Part shown: piece after piece, positions 48,241 through 61,319 of the stretch
Numbering within the stretch: position 1 is the stretch's first letter
How the letters are laid out: the number at the start of each line of letters is the position of its first letter
Assembly (NCBI GenBank): GCA_900708905.1
Contig: CAADRB010000019.1
Coordinates: forward strand, 685,514 to 749,513
Direction: 5' to 3'
From: Hymenolepis diminuta
Taxonomy: Eukaryota; Platyhelminthes; Cestoda; Cyclophyllidea; Hymenolepididae
Length of the DNA stretch: 64,000 bases
Program-made: the position numbers and the translations under genes
The notes under the pieces: model-generated
Database searches by the model: none
The model's input: only the letters and a program-made list of their open reading frames with translations
What the model was told of the DNA's origin: nothing

Positions 48241-50206
48241 AATAAAATGTGTGACAAGGTGAAATGTGCTCCGACATTGTCACCGATACTTAACCATAAA
48301 GCAAAACTCGAGAGACCGCACTATTCTCTTTAATGATCGCGCATCTTACTTCTGAGTTTATCCATAGGGAAAACAATGCTAAAAGAAGTTTGTTTATTAC
48401 TGTTAGGCGATTCAGAAGGTTAGGAAACAAAGGAGTCTTAAATTTTTGACGAGTGACCTGACCTGCAGTTAAATCATGAAATATAAACTAGCAAATTTAT
48501 AAATTCGCTAAGGGGTACATCGAGTGAGTTCAAACTCACTCAACAACTAAATGGACAAGAAAAAATTTTAAAAGTTGCATTAATTATAGTTTTCACATTC
48601 TTAAAATTGATTTCATTAAGTCTGATCGTGTTTTCATGCAAATATCTGGAAGTTTTCTTGCAAAATTTTTAGTCTATCATGCACCTAATCTTCATGCTTT
48701 TACTTACGCCACTGAAAAGTTCCCCCTACTTTCACCTTTTAGTAAATATAAATTTTCCATTATGAATGAAGCTCACTTAAGTAAATTTGTGAACTTTTTA
48801 TTTGCCGGTTTTAATCATTAGTTTAGACTTAGTTTGCTACCACATAACCAATATGAGGCATGAACTTAATTTCCAGAATCACAACCAGAAGTTCCAATTC
48901 CGTTACCTCTCTATCCTCTTTCTCTTCCACTACCTCCGGAAATCTTTTTATCTGAATCACTTCCCTCCACTTCAACTAAATCAGCCGCGTCTCTTCGTTT
49001 CCAAAGTCGGAAGTGTTTATTGGCCCCCGTCCCTTAATCAGTTTTTGTTATGTAATGTTCCATGCAGAGACACTTGATATTGATAGGATTTTAGAAAAGT
49101 GTTCAATATGGCGATAAGAGGTCGTCTTGGTCATGGTAAAAGTAAGATATCCTCAGCTCGTATGGAGCTCAACACTGAGTAAAAAAGAGGAAAATTGGTG
49201 CTGTTATACAAGGTAAACTTAATGCAACTTGCATGCATCACATCACGTAGTGGAAATTCAATTCACATTCAGTGAGCGGAATGACCGTCGTTATGTTTTT
49301 ATATCCTTCTTGGAATTGCATTAGCTCATTGTAAACTTGCTTTTATTTCAACTTGTCATCAGCAGAAACTAAAATTAACCGAATATTAGTGTTAAATCAT
49401 AGTAAGCGGATATATTTAAATTTAAATTAATAGTACATTTTATTTCGTGAATTGATTCTTGGTATATTTTAAATCCCGTTTTAAAGAATGCACCTTGTAG
49501 AACCAATATGCTTAGGTCTAACGCCTGACGCGGCAAACAAGTTCGTTCTATTTAATTTAATGTCCATTTTAATTATTCTTTGAAAATTCACCATTGTAGG
49601 TGGTTAAAAAGCTTTTAAGGTGATGACCTTTTTTATGCTAAATAATTTATTTCTGATATAATCTTTATATAGTCATTTCAATATTATTTAGCTTGATTAC
49701 TGGAAAATTCACAAAGTCATGGTTGGAAAAATAAACTTTGCCTTGGGGAAAAATGAGGAATGATTCATCATTTTAAACACTAGATAAAATTGATATTAAT
49801 CAAGGTTTCTATAAAAGCTAAATATCTGAATGACTGATGTAATATGCACTTTACTTTAAAATTAAAATTGCTAATTTTAACTCCCATTCTTAAACGACTC
49901 ATGACTATTACATTTTTATGGCCTTGAGTTTATCTTAACGGTCCTTGGAAGTTTTTGTCTTAATCTAAGCGAGTATTTTTGCAATTATTAATTAAAGTCC
50001 TTGTACCCGAAGAACTTTCGAGATTCATAATGTGGTGATAACTAAGCACGTTCTTTGATATTTAACATCTGGAAATCTTTAAGAGGAGTAGCATTTGACT
50101 TGGCATCCACACATTAGTCAGGAGACCGTTTGATCCCAAGTATTTTAATTTAGGCTTATATCAGCGATTTTTTAATAAAAAGTTCGCTAATTTTGTCCTT
50201 GACTAG

Positions 50207-50810
50207 TCATGGTGGGTGATTCGGGAGTTTTTGGGGTGGCCTGTGAGCAACGTTCTTTTTTACGTCTAACCTTTCGTTACTGTTTACGCTGATACTGCTT
50301 AAAAGGACATTGTTGAGGAAAATGCCAACCTTGGTGGCATGGACAAAGTGAAGACGGTATCTATTCGACAGAAGGATTCGATTGTGCCACAATTAGCGCG
50401 GATTGAGGCATCGATGCAGATATTTTGTGTTCCAGATGCGTGGACTTAGCATTGGAATCAACGAGATCTAAATTACGTGTGAGATTCGCCACCTTAACTC
50501 CTTCTCTAACCGTTTCTTACAGCTTTATACATTAATAGATGAGTTATTAGTGACAGCCAAAACCTCATTTGAAGCCCAGAGATGAAAATAGGACATCTGA
50601 ACTTTTCTTCTGTTAGGGTGCCGAAACTACGTTTGTTACAATGAAGGTTCATAACTCCTGCAAAATCGTACAAATCCTCATCATACTCGACCACAGGTGT
50701 GATCGGGTACTAAATAGAGAGGAGTTCTGGCCAAAAATTTCTTTCATGACCTGCTTAGTTTCAGAGTAGCTGAGTTAATCGAATTCCTTGAACAGGACAA
50801 ATTTTGAGTA
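50207..50810 (-). pseudogene. gag: gypsy-type Gag relic
   Basis: Minus-strand frames read MKEIFGQNSSLF, then YDEDLYDFAGVMNLHC and LTEEKFRCPIFISGLQ, the family's conserved Gag core. Further down a damaged zinc knuckle (CHQGWHFPQQCPFKQY) follows near 50310. At least two frame changes are needed. It is separate from the RT fragment at 47.7 kb, which lies on the opposite strand. Confidence 0.65.
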
Positions 50811-50869
50811 ACACTCATATTCGAAGGGACACGGCTTCTGACGATGAGAAAAATCTTGTTTTCTCGTCC

Positions 50870-52195
50870 CATTTGACAAGATTTACCGTGAACACATACT
50901 TGTGTTTATTGTACCACGATTTAATTTAGGAACATGAACATGTAAATTCACATTTTCAAAACTTTTAAATTTAGCCGAAAGAGCTTTTACTTCTGCAGAT
51001 AAACTACTGAACATTTCAACCAATCCTGAAAAATCCACTAATTGTTGGAACGCATCTGAAACATTTGGTTTGGGGTTTGTAGAAAATGTTGGAGAGTTTA
51101 ATAACCGCTGCTCGCCACTTGTTATTAGCCTTATAGGCCACGATCTCCCAAATTAAATAGTAACATGGAATTAAGCAAACTTCCTCTACTTTTGCCAGAT
51201 TGTGACCAGCAGTGACCCACAGTTTTAATATGTTTTAAAAATTGCATAAAATTGTAAATAATCATTAGTGTGCATGTAAAATTGTTACTTTTTGGATAAA
51301 AGTATCTCATTTTATCTAACAGAATGAGTTTCAATTAGTTCATATAATCATATTCTCTAAATTATCATGTTAATTTTTCATTTTCTTTCATAATTAAAGT
51401 AACTATCCAATCTCGTTTTCTATTATCAGGACTATAGATAGCCTTACCTTTTGACAAAATAATGTTAACAGCATTTTCCCATCAATAAAAGTTAATTCGT
51501 TGTCTACCATAACGTTTAGAGTTTAATTTTCACTCGATGAACATACCAAGAATTATCTGTGGGACTCTGCTATAGTAAGATAACGTAAACTGTTTATGAT
51601 TATGTTGGATTATGATGCTTTTTCTGCCTTTGAAAGTAATGGCAAGACCTAACATCATAATTAAATAACCAGTAAATTAGCGACGGGGATTGAGAATAAG
51701 AATTTGATCAGTGATTCGCGAGATGAATTGGGAAATTTGAATTTTTGAACGCGATGCAATGAACTGGAAACTAAGTAAATATTCAATAGCCCGAATTCAA
51801 GAATCAAATGAAGTAACACTTTTGACGCTATCTTTTCTATCTCCTCCTCTTATTCCTTATTGAACATTATGTGCCCGATTTCAGTTGCTTTCCCGTAGAG
51901 AAAATTTGGGAAGTTCTTCTGCATTGCTGTGGGTTAACACATAATATAGAAATAATTATCCATTGCTATCTTTTGATTAGAGGATCTACGATCAAATCTT
52001 ATCGTTGTTGGTAAATTTTTTATCTAAACTGTTAATCACTTTCATGTTTCGAAACATCGAATAAGCAGAAAGTGGAAGCAAGGGAAAACAGGCACCAGCA
52101 TTAGGTTCTAAATAATCTAAGTTCAATCTTACGGATAGACCTGAAGTTTATAACGACAATTTTACAGCACAAGTTCATTTTAAAATAATAAAAAA
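50870..52195. other. non-coding, part of an old duplicated block
   Basis: 51700-51900 resembles 33580-33790 (shared ACTTTTGACGCT- and ATTCCTTATT-type modules). Order and distance differ from block 5, so this is another block copy. No gene seen. Confidence 0.45.
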
Positions 52196-52203
52196 CATTA
52201 CAA

Positions 52204-54497
52204 TCAAAGGGAATTGGCTAATTCAAACTTCAGCATGTCAAACCAAAACAGTCCAAATAGGTTAGGCACTGATCTGATGGCTGATTCAAGGCCCATCCAG
52301 TTGAGGATTTGAATTTTAACATTATTCTCTGGGTCTGTCTTATTCCCTGAGGGTTGACTTATTATCATTGTGAAGATCTCCGTTGAAATAAGAACCAAGT
52401 TTTGCAGAGAAAGAAGGTTTTCATGAAGTCTAAATGCCGTGTCGCATAGAAAAATGCCATTGAATTGTCCTTTTATCAATAACTGTTTTAAATTAACACA
52501 TCGACGCAAATAAAGTAGTTCCTCTTCTGTGATGGCGCTTTCAAATTCCAAGATCATGGTTTCTATGCTGCGATATTCTATCGTTTTATCTCCTGGTGCT
52601 TCAACTAAGGGAGTTCTTGATTCAATGTGGAGATTTTTGAGATTCTTACAGGTGTCTAGTATCATTTTGGTATATGGAGAAGGTAACAGGCCGGTGAATT
52701 TTGCTTCCAGATATTCAAGACATGGAAACATTTCTAAGAAAGACAGGAATGTTGTGGTAGTAATTTCGGGTGTTTCAACGTGCGATAGTCGGAAAAGGCA
52801 ATCTCTCACAATTCGTAATTCCTGAACTCCCGTAAATGATCCACAATTTTTTTTAATTAAGTTCCGAGTGTCCGGAGTCATAAGACAACCGTAAATCAGG
52901 TCATCTGAAAGTTCTAGACATCGTAAACTGGTTGAGAATTCCTTCAGGGTAGGAAGAAACTCTAGTTTTATTAGTCGACTGCCACACTGTATCAATTGAG
53001 ATATTTCTGAATAATCGGAAGGTGTTCTTACTCGTAACGATAAATTTTCTACTTGTCCCTCAGCACCGTAACACAGTTTTGATCTTCGTCCATCTCCGTT
53101 CTTTTCACTGCGTTGGCAATTGAATATATGAAAATTAAAGTGAAGACACAGATCATTGATTTTTAGAGGTGTAATCGATTTTGTTTGGGGATTATCTTTG
53201 GCTAGAGTACACCCTTGAAGATCAGCTAATGGTTGACCTCTAGATGTATTATTCGTTGGTGGCATCATACTGCAGTTCATGCAGATTTCGTGTCGATGTA
53301 TGTATCGATGATATTCATAAGAGAGTTTCACTTTGGCACCAGGAAATAGTTCTGAGTAACTGGCGGGAAGGTGACTCTGCGGACATGATCGGACCTTATC
53401 TAAGATTACCTCTTCAAGGGCTGAAAAGGGGCTTTTCAAGCGATAGATATGAGCATTCTGAATACATTGAAACATGCGTGATTCCACAGGAAGTCGAAGT
53501 TGTCTAACTTTAGGAAATGACGCTACGAAAAAGAAATCATCTCCCATAAACCGATGCCAAACTATTTGGGAATGGATGAGTTCTTTATAGGTAAGACGAG
53601 GAACTTGTCCAATTGTGTAGAGAAATTTTCCAAACAATGGATCCCGGCAGACCTGAATTAAAGTGACATTTAAGTAATATAGATATGGTGGAATTGTCAA
53701 ATCTTTGTCATCACTGGGAGAGACTATTGACATCTCTGTTGCATCTTCTATCATAACAGGATTCACAGTAACTATAAGCTCTCGAAGACATGCGAAATTG
53801 TTGCCCTCGAAAAATTTTAGGTAATCTTCTAGCAGTAAGGACTGGCTGGAGATGTCAATTACGGATAGATTAGAAGGGAACCCATCGTAAACTGTAGAAA
53901 AAATGGTTGAAAAGGCATTTTCTGGGGGTTCATTTCGACTGACGACTAAATTAATACGCCTCGCTCGGTTCTTTAAGAGAATCTGAAGTTCTGTTATGCC
54001 AGTGGAGGAAGAAAATATTACAGGTACTGGATTGAAATTTACCCAATTTGGGAAAACTTTGAGACAATTAAGTGCATCATCTACAGATAGACACTTGTAG
54101 ATGTGTCGTGCGGTGTCGGGAAAATTAAATACTTGGAGCTAAAATAAAACGTATTGCTTAGACATTGGAAATTGTGTATGGTGCATGTTAGTGAAATAAC
54201 GGAAAATCTAGTAATAGGCAATAAATTAAACGATGATATAAAGATATACTAGAGGTGAATTCCCTATATATAGTAAAAATATATAATATCACTTATCCAT
54301 ATATTCTATAATAAGACTATGGAAACGATATGGAGCAATTAAGTTACCTAGAAAATAAAATTTCAAGTGGATTAAGATAAGCTACATCAAAGGCCTTTTG
54401 ACAATGGTTAGAATAGAATTTTTAATCCCATACATTGCGATTAAGCTTTAAAAAGAATAAAAAATCTCACCGTTAATGAAGCTGTGTCTTCAAACAT
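52204..54497 (-). CDS. F-box/LRR-like protein (2 exons)
   Basis: Model: exon 1 54497-54471 (nine codons, ATG, then GTGAGA), intron of 332 nt, exon 2 54138-52204 after TTTATTTTAG; phases match, 653 aa. The ATG-less long frame shows that an upstream exon is needed, and this one fits. Residues about 16-42 (PDTARHIYKCLSVDDALNCL and following KVFPNW) resemble an F-box, which would bind Skp1 in an SCF ubiquitin ligase. From about residue 220 onward leucine-rich segments recur: VRQLRLP, LRCLELS, VQELRIV, LEYLEA, LKNLHIE, IETMILE, LKQLLI, LQNLVL. These would form a substrate-binding solenoid. A CMNC motif lies near residue 295. The call is inference from pattern, not a database match. A relic of the same gene lies at 14216-14560. 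Confidence 0.68.
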
Positions 54498-56840
54498 GGG
54501 AATGGAAAATCATATTTTTGTATGGTAAATTTATTTATATAGAACAGGTGATTTTACGACGAATGGTGTCATCTTTTGACAATGTCAAGTGTAACCATGC
54601 ACTCTGAAGCTAATCCAGTGTACAATGTGTCTAAATTCAGAGCATGAAGTAAATGAAACAAGCCACAACAGATTTTTACATGCGTATTTTTGCTTATGCG
54701 CTTGTAGAAAGGGCCAAGTTTTCGGAAAGAATGGAAACAGAAAGTAAATCATTAAGACTCCTAGGTCTTTATTATTATTTTCAAGTGTAAATAGCCAGAC
54801 TCATACTATTTATTATCCTATTTACTCTTTGGTTAGTAGTAGGTGGATTGATTTCAGAATTTCAGTTATGTCTATGTAAAAGGAATTCGAAAAGATGTAA
54901 TAGCGAATGAACGGTGAAATAGGCGCTTGAAAAGTAAATTAGCAGTTATCATAAGAAGAATCATGGGAAATGGGATCGAATTTATCAAATACAGGCGCTA
55001 AATTGAATTTGCTGAATGTTTAAATGACAAATTTCCCTCAAGTATTCAAATTACTGCAAAGGTTATTTTCAACCGAGTTTTTATATTTCACTCTTGGAAG
55101 AAATCCTAGTTATGCCTAATAAGAAAATGTTGCATAAATACGTAAAGGGAAGGCCGGAGATCACCAAGGTCTATTGTTAGACAATACTGTTGAGTGGTTC
55201 TGACAAAATCGCAAAATATCCCTCAGTATGTCCGCCCTTCTTTTCCGTTTTTAAACGCAGAGATGAACTTCAACTAACAGAGACCTTTTCTCGTGACATT
55301 GACAGGCAAACATGACATGTACAAAAATTTTATAGGCTTCGTACTTTAAAACGCATTTGCTTTTGTATAACACAAGGTCTTTTTAATGTGTAACACATTT
55401 AAAAGAGATATTTGATTAAAAAATCATTTAATTTATTAAAATTTATTTTAATTTATTTACTTTTCCCATTTTAATAATCATTCCAAAACGCAAAATCGAC
55501 AATAAATGTTTTACTGAATTCCTTCGAGAAATCCCTCACTCAAGCTTCAACGAAAAGGATTTCGCTTTCGAGATACCAAGGAATATCCTCCTCATTGTCT
55601 CTTGCACTAGAAAGAAAGCTAATGCAAATTAATCAAGATGCCAAAGATATCCTTGATTGGACCAGGCTGCTATAGTAAAACGGCCAACAATGTCGATTTC
55701 TGCCTCCAAAGTTGTAAATCCCTACCTCTAGGGAATTCAAGCAGAAACAATGAAGTGAAAGGTCGCTGACTGAATGCAATTTTTTTCTCAGAAAAGAAAG
55801 CAACGCTTTTTCACTTTCGACAGGATCATTGTTCTTTAGGCACAACAATCAGTATGGACAACCAGTTATCCATTTCCGATTGCTTTAAATTTTATAGAAG
55901 ACACATAATAGGATGTCATCCTCAACGTTGAAATTAGATCCAGTTTGAGTCTCTCCATAGGATCTAATGGAAAAGTAGTAACACTTATTCTTCCGACCCG
56001 AACAGTGAATATCCGAATCCCATGACTACACCATCTTACCCTTTCCTAACTCATAAAAATTTCCATTCGCCTGTTTGAATGGAATAATGTGTAGTAGCCT
56101 TAATAATAAAAAACCAAGTTATGTAATATTTTCAGATCAATATTTAAAGTAGACAAAATCGAAGATTTTACTTTAGAATTCAAGTGTCAACTTGTTATCC
56201 TTGGCCTATAAAAAAACAAGTCAAGAATCTGATATCCTGATTTAACTCACCATTTTCTCAATCCTCGCCTTTTAACTATTGTGCTCACAGTAAACTGCTC
56301 TTCCACAATGAAAATATGCAAAATTTTTCTATCTTATGTGGGTTATAATAGAATTCGATATGATACTTACGCTTGCAAACATTAAAAAACAAATTTATAC
56401 TGATCGAGTGAACATAGGGTGAAAATTACAAGCTCCATAAAAATAATACAACATGAAATTAGTATCAATTAAATCTCAAATAACTTTAATACCGTTTGAA
56501 ATAAACTGTGTTGGATGAAACTGGATATTTCTATACAAAGGAAATAGAAGTAACAAAGTCACAACTTCATTAATCTTATTATTGATGATTTTGAAATTTT
56601 ACATAGTGGGTAAAATGCACAAAAATTTTAGGTCATTAATGAGTCTATTTCGGAGGAACTGGAGAAAGTTTGTTTTATCCCGTGTTATTATACAATTTGG
56701 GGAATCTGAGGCTATTTTGGAGTCTATTAAGGCTATAATTAGTGGGAACGTATATGAGCATACCCTAACCATTACCAAATGTTTAATTCAGAACAAAAGA
56801 AAAACACGAACTTTAAAAGGTAGAAACTTACGAAGCAAAA
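54498..56840. other. non-coding upstream region of the F-box gene
   Basis: AT-rich; no other exon recognised. It contains the repeat copy at 55660-55935. The open frame at 56582-56905 has no recognised domain and runs into the inverted-repeat arm. Confidence 0.4.
55660..55935. repeat. dispersed repeat family, copy 3
   Basis: Diverged copy of 13660-13960 and 16130-16400. Shared modules: AATGTCGATTTCTG-type start, AGCAGAAACAATGAAGTG, the AAAGCAACGCTTTTT run, and AACGTTGAAATTAGATCC at the end. It lies upstream of the F-box gene. Confidence 0.6.
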
Positions 56841-59175
56841 TTTTTGATGATGCTATAACCCAATTAGCCACCCAACATAGCACGAATCACAGAGCTCAAC
56901 AGTAAAACTGAATTGTCTTAATGGCAGGCTTTATTCCAAAATTATGCAAAGCAATGACAATCCAATTTTACACATTTTAACAAAAATGCGAATTTTATGA
57001 ATAATTAACAATGACTTGTCGAGTTAATTTTTCTTCAATAAAAATTATCCAATTTTATTCAACGCCATACGCCTAAAGTTGTCTACTCATATGTTTGAGC
57101 GGTGGATCCACTTCAAATCTTGACGAGGTCATCTGAAGCGTACGGGGTGACGGCTGGGCCGGTGATTGCGTTGGGTCCCCGCAGTTTCGGGATGCCACGG
57201 CAGAGGGGGGGGGCAGCATGTATCCAGATAGATCTCCTTTGGATTCGTTTTCGGTTCGAAAGAACAGTTGCGTGACGAGAACGGAGATTTTTGCGATGGT
57301 GCACCTTGATGGACACTTACAACTGCAAGGAATTAAGAATCTCTTTTACTGTCTCCTCCACCTGTAACACAAAAAGTTGCCCTTCCCCATTGTCAACAAG
57401 TTGCTCATTCAGACTATTGAAATTCGGTGGAGAGTATAAAAGAGCGATATTTAGACCACGACAAATGTTATCAAATCGAGTGGAAGAGAACTGGGTGACA
57501 TTTCTGAGCACAACAACTTTTGGTATGCCCTGATTGATGAATATCTTGCGCGGTTATTAATGACGCTACTGGTTGTGGGAGACTTAATGAGCATACCCTC
57601 AGGCCATTTTGAATACGAGTCAACCAAGATTATGTTAGAGCTTCCTCGGATAGGCTCAGCAAGTCTGAGAGTGATGTGAGACCAACCAAGGAAGGTTAGA
57701 TTGAGAGCATACAAGATCATGGTGATAAGGAAATGCAGCATCGTCAGCATTTTGTGCAACCAATTTTGGCACTGTTCCATTTGCGAGGGAAGTAGGTTTA
57801 GCTAGACCAATTTCTTTGGGCTCTTTGTATTTTGCATGCACTGGTGCCGATCGGTTGAGAAAAAGAGCCTTGAATGTGGCTGCACTGACTATGACACTTT
57901 GGAGACTTCTATGAGTTCTGGAGAGGGCAAGAGTAAAATAACCTCCTTTATGTTCCTTCAGGTAGTGCATTGGATTTGTTTGGTAATGAAGCAAACAGGG
58001 TGTCGGGACTGATTGTTGCTCGGGCACGGTAGGCTTGGCGACAAGTCGTACTGGAACGACTTTAGGCATGGAGGATTCCACAGAGTGCGTCAGGCCCGTT
58101 ACTTCTACACTATCTCTGACTGATGGGTGCAACTTCATGTCACCATTGGCCGCTTGAACTAGGAAGTAGTAAGGAGAATCCTGTGAGAACCAGAGATTGA
58201 GTCGAATTTTTGGAAGAATTTGGAGGAACAGTGGTAGTGGATACACTAGGAACGTCAGGAGACATTTGGCCTTAATTGTTGCAGAAAGAAACTTTATTTC
58301 CACTGATAAGCTTTCAAACATTTTATGAAGAATTGAATATTCGACTGTTTCTTGAGAACCTAAAGATTTTCTACTTATTGCATCGTGAAATCATCAGAGA
58401 TGGTAAATAACGTGCTCATCACATGTTATAACCTAATTGGCCTCTCAACTAGGCACAAATCCCAGAACTCAATAATAGCACGTAATTGCCTTAATAGCAG
58501 GATTTACTCCAAAATTGCGCAAGTCAGCGACACTGCAATTTAGTCCATTTTAACAAACATAAAATTTCAAGTACAATTAATAATATGTTGTTAAGTCATA
58601 TTTTATATGAAAATGATTCCTTTATTCTCCAAATAGTCATGTCGAACATTGAACGTATCACTCATACAATTGGTTTCTTTAGAAAATTATGAAAGAAGTG
58701 TCAACTGAGTGAAAAATGATTCGGGTGTAATGTCGAGTACTTTGTCTAGATTCCAAATATATCAAATTGTCTGGACATTAACAACGGATTTTTCCTATCA
58801 GTGCCATCCAAATCCAGTATTAGTGAAGTTGAAAAATCTTCTGAAATGTGACAAGCATCCAATACGTCGATTTGGAGTTTTGGTTGCGGCCTCGAATATG
58901 CTGGAATGCGAAATTATATCATTTAATTTTCTTGAGTTTAATTTTGGCCAGCTTTTCTAACTAACACTTAAAATCTGCCCATCTTCAATTTAGAATAAGA
59001 CGAAAGCTTTATTGAAATATGTTAAGATGTGAGATGAACATTGCTGATGCCAATAACTGATGAAAATATTATTAAAGAGTGTTGGAAGAAGGATATCCTG
59101 TTCCTTCTACATAAAAATGAAACACATGTATAATTTCATTAGGACCAGAAGTAAAGGACCAACTGTTTCATTATC
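56841..59175 (-). repeat. perfect inverted repeat, right arm with deleted gypsy element
   Basis: Exact reverse complement of 40241-42575. The gypsy element lies on the minus strand at about 56853-58671, with the integrase relic at 57113-58321. The same inactivating changes are present in both arms, which shows that the element was already dead when copied. Confidence 0.93.
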
Positions 59176-59837
59176 GTGGCAATTTAAGTCGTGCACCTTA
59201 TATGCAATTTATAATATCAAGAAAAGTCTCCGAAAATTGCGCAATACAAAATATCGAAATGTCTCCAATTCGCATGCACGTGCGTGCATAAAATTTATTG
59301 TACAAGGAGAATATAAAATTAATCGATAGAGATCCATCATTCATAAGATAATGTTTGTTAAATCCATGGTTGCTTATAAGAAGTAAAATGTTCTCTATCT
59401 CTTTATCAAATTTAAAGGGTAAAATGCAAAAACCTTAGTTACTATCAATATTTCATTGCAAATATTTGTTATGTAATTATGATATTCTTTCCTACATTCA
59501 CACTAAATGCACTTCAGCTATGTTGGAAAACATATCTACTACAGTAATATGAGATAGAGCATTAAATGCTACGTGTGTCTAATGTACACACTTTTTCCAA
59601 AAAATTATTAAACTTTATACGAAAATTGATTTTTGCAAAGTTTTTCGCTTGTAGATTATTTAGTTAGGCCGAAAGTGTTAAAAACTACTCCTCATTCAGT
59701 TCTTTAAACGCAGTCGACGCTACGCGTTCATTTAGATTGGTTGCATTATCCAACGCGGGTTTTTGGGGTGGTCTAGGTCTGCTTTCATCATTAAATAAAG
59801 CAAGCTGGATCGCACAAATGCTGAATCATCTTTCGAT
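59176..59837 (+). promoter_or_regulatory. upstream region of MLX gene
   Basis: No exon is certain. An in-frame stop at 59796-59798 precedes the chosen ATG, and the 13 codons between are open, so an upstream exon spliced after 59800 (AAAG) cannot be excluded. A perfect E-box CACGTG lies at 59277-59282 inside a GCATGCACGTGCGTGC near-palindrome, and a CpG-containing stretch lies at 59710-59755. Both are candidates for regulation, unproven. Confidence 0.35.
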
Positions 59838-61319
59838 ATGATGGATGTATCGGACAGTATGACTGACTGTAGTTCAACGGTGGATGTTCGTGCTCGACGT
59901 AGAAGACTTCATACTGAGGCAGAACAACGTCGTAGGGACGCAATAAAGGTGTGACATTGAATATTTTTTTTATTCTCTTCTAGCGTGGCTTTGATAGCTT
60001 ACTTGAGCTCATACCTCCTACAAAAACCGGCGCAGCTAATTCACGTTTTAGAATGAGCAAAGCTACAATATTAAATAGATGTAATTTTTACTTATTCCAC
60101 ATGATCTTTTAGCTATTTCTATGATACTTAAGGGATCAAAAATTCAAAACCAAAAACGTCTGGAGATTGAAATGCTTAGAAAGAAGGTTCAAGCTCTAAA
60201 AATCCTCAAATCGTAAGATTGGCACCATTCATTTGTTTTATTGCTTCCCCTTCGTAGAAGCTATGAACGCATGTCAAGTGCGTCTAACTACATGACAGAA
60301 AGTGAGGATACAGCAGTAAGTGAACAGTATAAACTCCAGCTCTTCCAAATGTTTATGGAGAGTCTATTCCAATCTTTCGATGCCGCTGTCACGGAATCAA
60401 CTTTTACCGGACTATCAGATCAAATTGTTAACTGGCTTGAAAACAGCTGCAAACCTGAGGTAGATTTTACTGTTTTCTTTTAGTTCATTTTTATCATTAC
60501 ATATTTTGTGTATGATATTGATTGATTTCACTATTGTATTGATTTGTTATCGAATCCTGATAATTTTAGCTGTTACATCAAACCATGGAGCATTTACTGG
60601 ATACCACCCTACAAGATGGATATAATGAACTGAATTCCCAACCACAGAGAATACAACAAACCGCTTCTCAACCCCAGAATACTATGTTTGAGGCTCAAAC
60701 AGCTACTGATTGCGTGGGGCAGCGGCAGAGAATATCATCAAATTCCTATCGCCGGCAATCGTTGAAGCTATCCAATAGTCTGGAAGCCGTACATGAATTA
60801 CCCTTTCTTATGTCAGATTCATCAATGAACGTGCCTGATCGTTATCAACAGCCATCTGCCCCAGGTTGCCAACGTGTCGTCTTTAATCCCTCCACTACCT
60901 TTGGGCCATCACATCCTGTTTATTCTGATCAATCACAGCAGCATTTACAACAACAATCGAATTATGTGCGTCATCAGCCCCTCTTTCAAATGCACAGTTA
61001 TCAGTCATCGGATGATGGGAACGCTATCAAGTTTTCAATGGAGACCCCATCAAATCCTCTTCAACGGCATTCTTCTGTTACACTTCCTTCACAGTCTACT
61101 CTCTTTCAGCGGTCACCGACCTCGAGCGGAATGTGTGCAAGTCGAAGTTTGGTGATGAATAGCTCTCTTCCAACGCATAATGTGGGAGCAGTTACGTCTT
61201 ATATTTCTCCTCAACAAGAGGGATTATTTATACCATCACCAGTTCAGTATAATAGTGGTGTTAGTGGCGGGCATATGCTATTACCGAATGGACCTGTTAC
61301 GAAACAAAATCCCTTTTAG
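59838..61319 (+). CDS. mlx: MLX (Max-like protein X) bHLH-zipper transcription factor
   Basis: Five exons: 59838-59948, 59984-60080, 60113-60212, 60258-60459, 60570-61319; introns of 35, 32, 45 and 110 nt, all GT-AG with consistent phases; 419 aa. The basic region HTEAEQRRRDAIKRGFDSL (His25, Glu29, Arg33 contacts) and helix 2 (SKATIL) form a bHLH at about residues 19-75; a zipper-like LRKKVQALKILKS segment follows. Residues about 104-185 contain the MLX-specific dimerisation and cytoplasmic localisation domain (LFQMFMESLFQSFDAAV, WLENSCKP, LLHQTMEHLL). MLX pairs with Mondo proteins to bind CACGTG sites in glucose-responsive genes. Unusual: vertebrate MLX ends soon after this domain, but here about 230 Gln/Ser/Pro-rich residues follow in the same last exon. 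The start is the first of two adjacent ATGs; a longer N-terminus is possible. Confidence 0.9.

Larger units (their letters stand above)
44560..49620. repeat. old segmental duplication block 5 (homeobox copy 4 and flank)
   Basis: After homeobox pseudogene 4, 48840-48900 matches 32455-32490, and 49330-49540 matches 11040-11220 and 35290-35480, ending in a shared TATG-TTAGGTCTAACGCC module. A gypsy RT fragment and a SINE have inserted into it. The remaining sequence (45.4-46.3, 46.65-47.6 and 48.3-49.6 kb) shows no gene. Confidence 0.55.

Noticed and set aside
52529..53507. Plus-strand frames of 98 and 87 codons
   Set aside because: Antisense to the long F-box/LRR exon.
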